Of a DNA stretch of 64,000 nt, positions 57,627-64,000 are shown one piece after another. Both the position numbers and the translations under genes were made by a program. Origin of the DNA: Paenibacillus sp. (GTDB taxonomy: Bacteria; Bacillota; Bacilli; Paenibacillales; YIM-B00363); contig NZ_JAPSKE010000023.1 of NCBI RefSeq assembly GCF_031177825.1, forward strand, positions 28,900-92,899, read 5' to 3'. How positions within the stretch are numbered: the stretch's first letter is position 1; each line of letters starts with the position of its first letter. A model generated the notes under the pieces. That model was given only the letters and a program-made list of their open reading frames with translations. It made no database searches and was not told where the DNA came from.

Positions 57627-59198
57627 TTATTTCTTCGCTAAAAATTCACTGATTTGCTTTTCCAGCTCTTGTTGTATTTTCTTCACGTAAGAAGCCGCTT
57701 CGCCTTTGAAATCGTTCCACACTTGATCCGGATCCCCGACTCCGTTCACCAAGATGATGTAGTACTTGGCTTCCAATGAATTGTATTGCGCCAGTTCGTT
57801 GGCGACGGGAGTGCTGTCGAACGAAAACCCGGTCAAGATGTCCGCGACGAAATTGTCGCCGTTCATAATGAACTGATTCGCTTTGATGGCGTCTTCGCCT
57901 TGGGAAGCGTTCAACCGGTCGTGCGTCGGGTTCCAAATCCAGGCATACGGAAACCAGCGATACCCGTCTCCGAGCGGCTTGTACAGCTTATCCCCCGCCT
58001 CTTCCCAATCGACCCCTTGGATGCCGTAAGCGAGAAGCTCGTAATTTTCCTTCTGATGGGCCCAGTTCAAGAACTGAATGGCCCGTTCCTTGTTTTTGCT
58101 CGCGACCGGCACGCAAATGAAATTGCCCTGAACGAAGTTGGAGATGTTTTTGCCCGGTTCGAATTGATAGAACGTGACCGCCTCCAGCACGGCGCCGGGA
58201 ACGTTCTTCTCCAGCTCCGCCTGAATATCGGTCGGAACGCCGAAGTCGGGAATGGAGCCGACGGCCTGCTTGCCGGCTTTCAACAATTGGTGGTTTCCTT
58301 TGGTCGCCATCATATCCGGATCGATGATTTTATCTAGGTACAACGTTCTGGCGTTCGTCACATATTCCCAGAATTTCGGATCCATCTCGTCGAACAAATT
58401 GTACACTTTGCCGTCGTTGTTCTTGTAGTGAAGCACAAGGCTTTGACCGAGCGCGTGCGTCGTTCTCAGATGCGTCTCATAATCGTATTGGAATCGGAAT
58501 GTGGCTTCGCTCATGCTGGCCGCCGAATTCGAAGTCGAAAAAGGAATGATGGAGGGCTCCTTCTCCTTCACGGCATACATGAACTTCACAAGATCCTCGT
58601 ACGATCGGATCGGAGCGATCCCCAACTTCTCGCGAATATCTTTTCTCACCAAATACGTATGGTTGCTGGACGGCGTGCCGGATTGGAACGCGCCCAGCGG
58701 GATGCCGACGATGTTGCCGCTGATTTTGTTCGCTTCCCACATATTCGCCGGTCTCGTATTTAGCACGTCGGGACCGTACTGCTGCAGCAGTTGATCGAGC
58801 GGTTCGTAAAATTCGACCATTTCATTCAAGTGAAGCCAAGGCGCGTCGAAGATCAAATCCGCTTCTTGACCCGTCGAAAGAACCAGCTTCGTCTTTTGAT
58901 CGATGTCCGACCAAGGAATGAACTGAACGTCCAACTTGACGTTCAGCGTACCTGCCATCCGCTTCTCGGCTTCCGCAACGACCGCATCCATGCTCTTCGG
59001 CCTGTCGCCGGGAATCATGATCTTCAACGTGACGGGTTCCAGCGGTTCGTTCTCGGCGGCGCCCGGGTCTTCCGCCGGCTTCGACGTTTCCCCGGAACTT
59101 GCGCTCCCCCCTCCTTGATCGGCAGCGCAAGCGGACAATACCAACATCAAGACGACCAGCAGCAACCAAGCCTTTCCCATTCGATGTCTCAACTTCAT
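57627..59198 (-). CDS. CUT1 sugar-binding lipoprotein, module 3
   Basis: The protein has 523 residues with a signal peptide ending LVLSAC (acylated Cys near 24) and a Gly/Ser/Glu linker. The mature part is an LplA-type solute-binding protein (VTLKIMIPGDRPKSMDAVVA, DLIFDAPWLHL, RAIQFLNWAHQKENYEL). GGGAGG touches the ATG at 59198, so a TTG six bases on (59192) may be the real start. It is downstream of the regulator gene on the same strand. Confidence 0.9.
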   Translation of the reverse strand: MKLRHRMGKAWLLLVVLMLVLSACAADQGGGSASSGETSKPAEDPGAAENEPLEPVTLKIMIPGDRPKSMDAVVAEAEKRMAGTLNVKLDVQFIPWSDIDQKTKLVLSTGQEADLIFDAPWLHLNEMVEFYEPLDQLLQQYGPDVLNTRPANMWEANKISGNIVGIPLGAFQSGTPSSNHTYLVRKDIREKLGIAPIRSYEDLVKFMYAVKEKEPSIIPFSTSNSAASMSEATFRFQYDYETHLRTTHALGQSLVLHYKNNDGKVYNLFDEMDPKFWEYVTNARTLYLDKIIDPDMMATKGNHQLLKAGKQAVGSIPDFGVPTDIQAELEKNVPGAVLEAVTFYQFEPGKNISNFVQGNFICVPVASKNKERAIQFLNWAHQKENYELLAYGIQGVDWEEAGDKLYKPLGDGYRWFPYAWIWNPTHDRLNASQGEDAIKANQFIMNGDNFVADILTGFSFDSTPVANELAQYNSLEAKYYIILVNGVGDPDQVWNDFKGEAASYVKKIQQELEKQISEFLAKK

Positions 59199-59381
59199 CC
59201 TCCCTTTCTGATAGACGCATGTTCTGAATCTTTGACATCCGCCAGGATCCGCGCCGCGGTCCGGCTTCCGTCAGCTCCCATCATAAAGGGATACGAAATT
59301 CGTTGCCTAGTTCTGGCTTCCCGAATTCCGGTACCCGATTCGCAACCTGTAAATATAGAACCCGGACCTGAAGAAATAGAA

Positions 59382-61625
59382 CTACAAGTATTTTCGGTAT
59401 TCGTTCGGCGTCATCCCGGTCATTTTCTTAAAGGTCGTAAAGAAGTGGCTTTTGCTCAAAAATCCAGCCGATTCGGCGATCTCGGTTACGGAATAGGAGC
59501 TTGTCTTCATCAGCTCTTTGACGTAATCGATCCTCGAGGTCAAGATATAATCCGATACGGTCATCTGAAGCGTCTCCTTGAACAATTGCCTCATATATCC
59601 GACGGACAAGGAGACATGGTCGGCGATGTCGTTCGCGGACAAATTCGGATCGTTCAGACGGGTGTTGATATAGCCGACGATTTCTTTAACATGTTCATCC
59701 TTAATGTTGTATGGTTGGTTCAGATTGCGGTTGAGATGACCGATGATCGACTTCAGCTCCTCTTCCAACCAGGATCGGAGCTCGGAAAGCGTGCTGAATT
59801 TTTGGATCAAGCTTTGAATGTCCGTCAAAGACTCGACGGACGTCAAGTGACCGAATGCCCGGTACAAATTGTAAAACACAATTTGCAATTGAAACCTGCA
59901 TTTATCGTAAGACAGGCTTTGCAGATGGCGGATCAGGTCCGCGACCTGACGCTCGACTTGCTCCATCCTTCCGAATCGGACGGATTCGATCAAAGAGGCG
60001 AGCGTCAAATCCTCGTCGGAGGAATGCAGGAAGTCCGAGTAGGATTCCAGGTCTTCCTCGCGGTAAATTTTCGAATCGCCCGACAAAAATTTCAACATCG
60101 TCAGCTCGTACGTGCGGTCGTACACCTCCCGAAAATCTTCCTTCCCCGTTTTGGGAGCGCTGACGGATGCGATTGCGTCGATTTTCAAAAATTTGCGGAT
60201 TTGTTCCACCGCTTCGGCAAGCAATTCCGCGAGCCGGTCCGGCGTCTCGTCCTCGCTGCCGATGACGAAAGCGAGATGGTCCGAACCGATATCCGCGTAT
60301 TCCGCGCAGCCGTCCCCACCGGACAAGATTTCCGCCGCGATATTTTGCATTGCATATATGAACAATTTTCTGGAATCGAAATTGTAGGCCTCGCAAAACG
60401 CCTTGTAATGGTCGATCCGGAATATCGCAACGTAAAATCTGCTATACGTCAACAATGCCGTCTCCTCGGCCAACTCCTGCCGGTTGACCGCCATCAGCTT
60501 CCCTTGCAGCAGCCATTGCCGGATCGATTCGGCCTTGATGACGCTTTTATGGCGGTGGATGGCGCTGCGCAAATGGGCTACCTTTTCGGTCAGTTGATGG
60601 ATACCTTTCTCCAGCACCATATATTCGGAAGCGTCGGGAACGTCGAAGTCTTCCGGCCACTTGTTTTTGATTTTTTCGACAAGCGCGCTGTAAGGACGGA
60701 ACGTAATCCTAGCGTTCCAGAAGCTCACCGCCAGCAGAAGCGCCAATAGCAGAACGGACCCCCATAGAATGGTCCGCTGGATATTGCCCAACTCGGCCGT
60801 TAAGCGACTTTTCTCCGTCATGTAATAAATCGTCCAGTTTTCCGTCGACGGAACCCGGACGAAATTGACGGACCACGTCCGGCCCGCAATCGAGGCGTCA
60901 TACTGGCCGGATGGCTTCGTCGGGCCGGCCGGTTTCAATGCGCTCTGCAACCCCTCGTTCTGCGTCCCGAGAATAATCCGCCCCTCCGCGTCGGAGACGA
61001 CCGTTTCGATTCCTTCTTCATCGTTGTTTTGCAGCAAGTACTTCTCCAGAGAAAGGCGATCCAACAAGACAACCAGATAACCGTCATACCGGTTGTATTG
61101 GGATGAGGGGACGATTAACGCGAAGACCGGATGACCGTTCGATTCGTGAGGGAAAAATTGAAGGAACCGGCTTGAGCGGCTCCCGATCATGCTCAATATG
61201 TCCGCATCGAAAAACTCGTCGAATGCGTATTTTCTCGAACGGTAGTCGATCACGGACTCGGTTTGAATGTTCACTAAGTAAGCGGAGTAAATAAACGGTT
61301 CATTGGTAATATATTTGGTCAACGCGATCAATGCTTCGTTTTGCACGGTTCCTCTGTTCAGGTCATCGGGCGACTGGAACCATTTTTGAATATAGGGATC
61401 CCAATAGATATGTAAGCTGTACGCTTTCAATTTATCCGCCAAAAATTGGGTATTCTGCAACGTATGCCTCAGCCGTTGCTCGTTGAACCGATCGATCTCT
61501 TTATAGGCATGGTTGGAGAAGACGCCGGACAAATAAAAAGAGAACGGAACGACCAATACTACGAATGAAACCGCAATGAGGAAAAAAATACGCAAATAGG
61601 TTTGCTTCGGCCACAGATGCAGCAT
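59382..61625 (-). CDS. Membrane-bound AraC family regulator, module 3
   Basis: This 747-residue protein has a first span (about 11-33), an extracytoplasmic sensor domain (about 35-285), a second span (about 288-310) and a cytoplasmic part. The AraC domain at the C-terminus (about 640-745) has NLSANDIADHVSLSVGYMRQ, an LTSRIDYVKELMKTSSYSV segment and HFFTTFKKMTGMTPNEYR. It is the same type as the module 2 regulator. It lies between the permease and lipoprotein genes and probably activates them when its sensor detects the sugar. Confidence 0.92.
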   Translation of the reverse strand: MLHLWPKQTYLRIFFLIAVSFVVLVVPFSFYLSGVFSNHAYKEIDRFNEQRLRHTLQNTQFLADKLKAYSLHIYWDPYIQKWFQSPDDLNRGTVQNEALIALTKYITNEPFIYSAYLVNIQTESVIDYRSRKYAFDEFFDADILSMIGSRSSRFLQFFPHESNGHPVFALIVPSSQYNRYDGYLVVLLDRLSLEKYLLQNNDEEGIETVVSDAEGRIILGTQNEGLQSALKPAGPTKPSGQYDASIAGRTWSVNFVRVPSTENWTIYYMTEKSRLTAELGNIQRTILWGSVLLLALLLAVSFWNARITFRPYSALVEKIKNKWPEDFDVPDASEYMVLEKGIHQLTEKVAHLRSAIHRHKSVIKAESIRQWLLQGKLMAVNRQELAEETALLTYSRFYVAIFRIDHYKAFCEAYNFDSRKLFIYAMQNIAAEILSGGDGCAEYADIGSDHLAFVIGSEDETPDRLAELLAEAVEQIRKFLKIDAIASVSAPKTGKEDFREVYDRTYELTMLKFLSGDSKIYREEDLESYSDFLHSSDEDLTLASLIESVRFGRMEQVERQVADLIRHLQSLSYDKCRFQLQIVFYNLYRAFGHLTSVESLTDIQSLIQKFSTLSELRSWLEEELKSIIGHLNRNLNQPYNIKDEHVKEIVGYINTRLNDPNLSANDIADHVSLSVGYMRQLFKETLQMTVSDYILTSRIDYVKELMKTSSYSVTEIAESAGFLSKSHFFTTFKKMTGMTPNEYRKYL

Positions 61626-61662
61626 GAATCTTTCCCCCGCCCTCCTGTCTATTAATGATATT

Positions 61663-62556
61663 TTATCCTTTGACCGAACCTAGCATAATGCCTTTCACAT
61701 AATATTTTTGAAGCATCGGATACAGCAGGACGATCGGTCCGATCGTCACGCAGACCGTCGCCAATTGAAGCCCGGTCGACGGCACGGCGACGGCGTAGCT
61801 CATGGCGTTGCCGCCTATATAGGATTGTGCGTTGATATTCGATAGGAGCTGCCGGATCATGATCTGCAACGGATGCAGGTCCGGATTGTCGATAAACAGG
61901 AGCGCCAAATACCAGTCATTCCAGTAAGCAAGCGCATAAAACAAGGCGACCGTCGCGATGACCGGAAGCGAAACCGGCCAAATCATCCGGAAAAAGATCG
62001 TCATCTCGTTCGCCCCGTCGATCGTGGCCGCCTCGTTCAGCTCAAAGGGCAAGGAGCGAAAATAGGAGACGAGAATAAAGGCATAGAACGGATTCAGCAA
62101 ATAGGGAAAAATCAACGCCCAAATGGAATCGTGCAGGTTCAATACCTTGCCGACCGTAATGTAGAAACCGACCAGTCCCGCTCCGAATATCATCGTGAAG
62201 TACGTAAGGAAGCCGAGCAGCCCCCGGATTCGGATTTTCGGATGAGCCAATACGTACGCATATGCAGCGCTTACCAGAACGGCGAGCGAGGTGCCGACGG
62301 CCGTGACGAACAACGTCACCCCGTAGCTTCGGAACAACTGTTCGCCGGCAAACAAAAACTCATATGCCAGCAAGCTGAATTCATTCGGGACGATTTCGAA
62401 GCCGTTGACGTTTATATTCCGTTCCGAAGCGAACGAATTCATGACGACAAGCCAGAACGGCAGAACGCAGACCGCGGCGAACAGCGCGAGAAACGTATAC
62501 ACGCTCGCCTCGAAGGCGATCTCCTGTCTGTTCTTCCAAATTTTCGCTTGTTTCAT
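61663..62556 (-). CDS. CUT1 sugar ABC transporter permease (LplC/YtcP type), module 3
   Basis: The protein has 297 residues with six spans, the EAA loop LPFELNEAATIDGANEMTIF and the C-terminal end LQKYYVKGIMLGSVKG of LplC/YtcP permeases. GGGAGAGG precedes the ATG at 62556. It lies 17 bp after the partner permease gene. Confidence 0.93.
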   Translation of the reverse strand: MKQAKIWKNRQEIAFEASVYTFLALFAAVCVLPFWLVVMNSFASERNINVNGFEIVPNEFSLLAYEFLFAGEQLFRSYGVTLFVTAVGTSLAVLVSAAYAYVLAHPKIRIRGLLGFLTYFTMIFGAGLVGFYITVGKVLNLHDSIWALIFPYLLNPFYAFILVSYFRSLPFELNEAATIDGANEMTIFFRMIWPVSLPVIATVALFYALAYWNDWYLALLFIDNPDLHPLQIMIRQLLSNINAQSYIGGNAMSYAVAVPSTGLQLATVCVTIGPIVLLYPMLQKYYVKGIMLGSVKG

Positions 62557-62573
62557 CTCGAGACCTCTCCCTC

Positions 62574-63485
62574 TTAGAACAAGGCGGAATCCTTGTCGAT
62601 TTTTTTGGCGATCGAATTGAAAATGAATACGGCGACAAGTCCCATCGCGCTTTGATACAAGACGACGGCGGATGACATGCCGAAGTTGCCTAACTGCCTA
62701 AGCGCCCTATAACTGTATGTGTCGATGACGTCCGTCGTCTCGAACAAGTTTCCGTTATCTCCGACGATCCCGTATATCATTCCGAAATCGCCGTAGAAGA
62801 TCCGGCCGACGGATAAGAGCACCAGAACCAGAATGACCGGACGGAGCAAGGGCAGCGTAATGAACCGAATTTGCTGCAGTCGCGTCGCTCCGTCGATTCT
62901 GGCGCTCTCGTAGTATTCGCCGGATATGCCTGCGATCGTAGCCAGGAAGATGACGGAATAATAGCCAGACGTTTTCCATACGTAAATGAAGGTTAGGATG
63001 AACGGCCATAACAGCGGCTCGTTATACCAGGAAACCGGCTCTATTTCCAGGCTTCCCAACAACCGGTTGAGTAACCCGGTGGTAGAGTTCAAGATGATGT
63101 ACACCATCATGCTGACCGCCAGCCACGAGATGAAGTACGGCATAAAAACAAACGACTGGACGATTTTCTTGGGGATCGCTCTCCTGACTTCGTTCAGACA
63201 CAGGGCGATGACGATCGCCGTCCCGATCCCGAACACGATAAACAAACCATTGAGATAGACGGTGTTCCACGTAATCTTGATCCAATTGTCTCCCTGGAAA
63301 AAAAACTTGAAGTTGTCGAAACCTACCCACGGGCTCCCCAACAGCCCTTTGTGAATCGAAAACTTCTGGAAGGCGATCAAATGTCCCCAAAGCGGCAAAT
63401 AAGCGAATACGATCATAAAAATGAAACCGGGGGCAGCCAACGCATACAAATATTTGTTCTTGGCCAAGTCGCGAATAATGGACAT
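62574..63485 (-). CDS. CUT1 sugar ABC transporter permease (LplB type), module 3
   Basis: From the ATG at 63485 (GGAG nine bases upstream; MSIIRDLAKNKYLYALAAPGF) the protein has 303 residues and six spans. It shows the family sequences LPLWGHLIAFQKFSIHKGLL, an EAA loop ESARIDGATRLQQIRFITLP and the end KIDKDSALF. Its N-terminus shows what the two other LplB-type genes of this window should look like. It is the first gene of the module 3 operon. Confidence 0.93.
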   Translation of the reverse strand: MSIIRDLAKNKYLYALAAPGFIFMIVFAYLPLWGHLIAFQKFSIHKGLLGSPWVGFDNFKFFFQGDNWIKITWNTVYLNGLFIVFGIGTAIVIALCLNEVRRAIPKKIVQSFVFMPYFISWLAVSMMVYIILNSTTGLLNRLLGSLEIEPVSWYNEPLLWPFILTFIYVWKTSGYYSVIFLATIAGISGEYYESARIDGATRLQQIRFITLPLLRPVILVLVLLSVGRIFYGDFGMIYGIVGDNGNLFETTDVIDTYSYRALRQLGNFGMSSAVVLYQSAMGLVAVFIFNSIAKKIDKDSALF

Positions 63486-63670
63486 ACGAACCACTCCTAA
63501 GGCTTCTGTTTGATGTTGATGGTTTATTCCATCGGATGTACATGACATTCTTTTATTCTAGACAGTCCCTTGAAGGACCGTACAGTTCTGAATCGGTCGA
63601 TCCCGGTATTCATTTCGCCGGTTGTGCGGATATGCGAATGTAGTATGGAAATCTGCCGGACGAAAACTTT

Positions 63671-63684
63671 ATAAAGCGCTTACA
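63671..63684 (-). promoter_or_regulatory. Candidate catabolite-responsive element (cre) upstream of module 3
   Basis: On the minus strand TGTAAGCGCTTTAT matches the cre consensus TGWAARCGYTWWCW at 13 of 14 positions. It lies about 190 bp upstream of the first permease gene, consistent with CcpA control of a sugar-uptake operon. The remaining 63486-63750 holds no gene that I can support. Confidence 0.5.
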
Positions 63685-63750
63685 CATGAGTGAGATTATG
63701 GGTAAATAACCAGTTGCTGACCCATCGGAGTCTCCTCCCTGCTCCATATA

Positions 63751-63791
63751 CAGCAAGAAAGCCCCGCCCTGATGGGCGAGGCTTTCTTGCT
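63751..63791 (-). terminator. Terminator of ssrA copy 2
   Basis: CAGCAAGAAAGCCCCGCCC (63751-63769) pairs with GGGCGAGGCTTTCTTGCT (63774-63791) around TGAT. The sequence is unrelated to the terminator of copy 1, although it sits in the same place after the tmRNA 3' end. Confidence 0.8.
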
Positions 63792-63799
63792 CTTTCCTA

Positions 63800-64000
63800 T
63801 GGAGCCGAGGGGAGTCGAACCCCTGTCCGAAAATAACGGCACACAAGCTTCTACGAGTGTAGTTACGGTATTATTGTCATCGCGCGGACGCCCCGGAACC
63901 GGCTTCGCGCGCGATCAGCCTGATTGTCTTCTTCCGTCAGACCCCAGGCGGAGACCTGACGGCGTATCCCACTAAAGGTGAGCCCCTATCCTAGCACATG
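63800..64000 (-). ncRNA. ssrA: tmRNA (ssrA), copy 2, 3' part (runs off the window)
   Basis: The last 201 nt of a tmRNA are visible, ending CTCGGCTCCA at 63800. They match 35193-35393 of copy 1 at 200 of 201 positions; the only difference is A at 63873 against G at 35266. The tag frame and 5' end lie beyond the window, so it cannot be told whether this copy is complete. Identity starts 3 nt outside the 3' end and the downstream flanks differ. Confidence 0.93.

Noticed and set aside
1..64000. CRISPR array, rRNA operon, prophage or replication origin
   Set aside because: No regularly spaced repeats, rRNA sequence, phage structural genes or DnaA-box clusters were seen. The TTTACGT repeats at 18-19 kb are irregular and tied to a ParA-like gene.

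Overview
The window looks like chromosome from a moderately GC-rich endospore-former of the Paenibacillaceae (Paenibacillus or Cohnella type). The evidence is strong AGGAGG-type ribosome binding sites, three CUT1 sugar importers of the LplB/LplC/lipoprotein type with YesM/YesN-style regulators, GH95 and GH36 glycosidases, a stalk-domain protein, and a typical smpB-ssrA pair. No rRNA, CRISPR array, phage module or integrase was seen.

Layout. 1-2.6 kb: the start of a secreted carbohydrate-binding protein and two small membrane proteins. 2.7-3.6 kb: one IS1595-like insertion with 29-bp inverted ends; its right end supplies the stop codon of the GH95 fucosidase gene (3.6-6.0 kb), which is divergent from an AraC regulator. 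7.6-16.0 kb: a contiguous minus-strand operon that reads as cyanuric acid catabolism for nitrogen. It holds a biuret-hydrolase-like protein, an NMT1-type ABC importer (three genes), a cyanuric acid amidohydrolase, a cupin, a PucR regulator and an allophanate hydrolase. Its upstream region carries two perfect and one near-perfect GlnR/TnrA boxes. 16.4-17.7 kb: an amidase gene without its 5' end. 17.8-19.1 kb: a ParA/ribbon-helix-helix pair with TTTACGT-rich repeats both in its promoter region and inside the small partner gene. 19.1-21.5 kb: tRNA-Lys(CTT) and small genes. 21.7-26.8 kb: a 1646-residue secreted multidomain protein followed by a 51-codon peptide gene that resembles a RiPP precursor.

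27.2-35.0 kb is visibly AT-richer. It holds one complete sugar-uptake module (lipoprotein, two permeases, histidine kinase, response regulator, divergent isomerase) and lies directly downstream of ssrA (35.2-35.6 kb) and smpB. 36-41 kb: a GMC oxidoreductase with its small subunit, a PH-domain protein, and an Npt-type transporter gene fused at its 3' end to a remnant of another gene. 41-48 kb: a second sugar-uptake module with a membrane AraC-type regulator and an isomerase. 48-55.4 kb: a cupin, a NarL-type two-component system divergent from a membrane protein, an HxlR regulator with an oxidoreductase, and an ECF sigma factor with a GyrI-like protein. 55.4-63.5 kb: a third sugar-uptake module with a GH36 alpha-galactosidase. 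The window ends inside a second, nearly identical ssrA copy (one difference in 201 nt).

The most noteworthy points are the nitrogen-controlled cyanurate operon, the duplicated ssrA flanking 28.6 kb, the centromere-like repeats embedded in a coding region, the orphan precursor-like peptide, and two LplB-type permease genes with no canonical start codon where the ribosome binding site predicts one. All functional calls come from reading sequence; no database search was possible.
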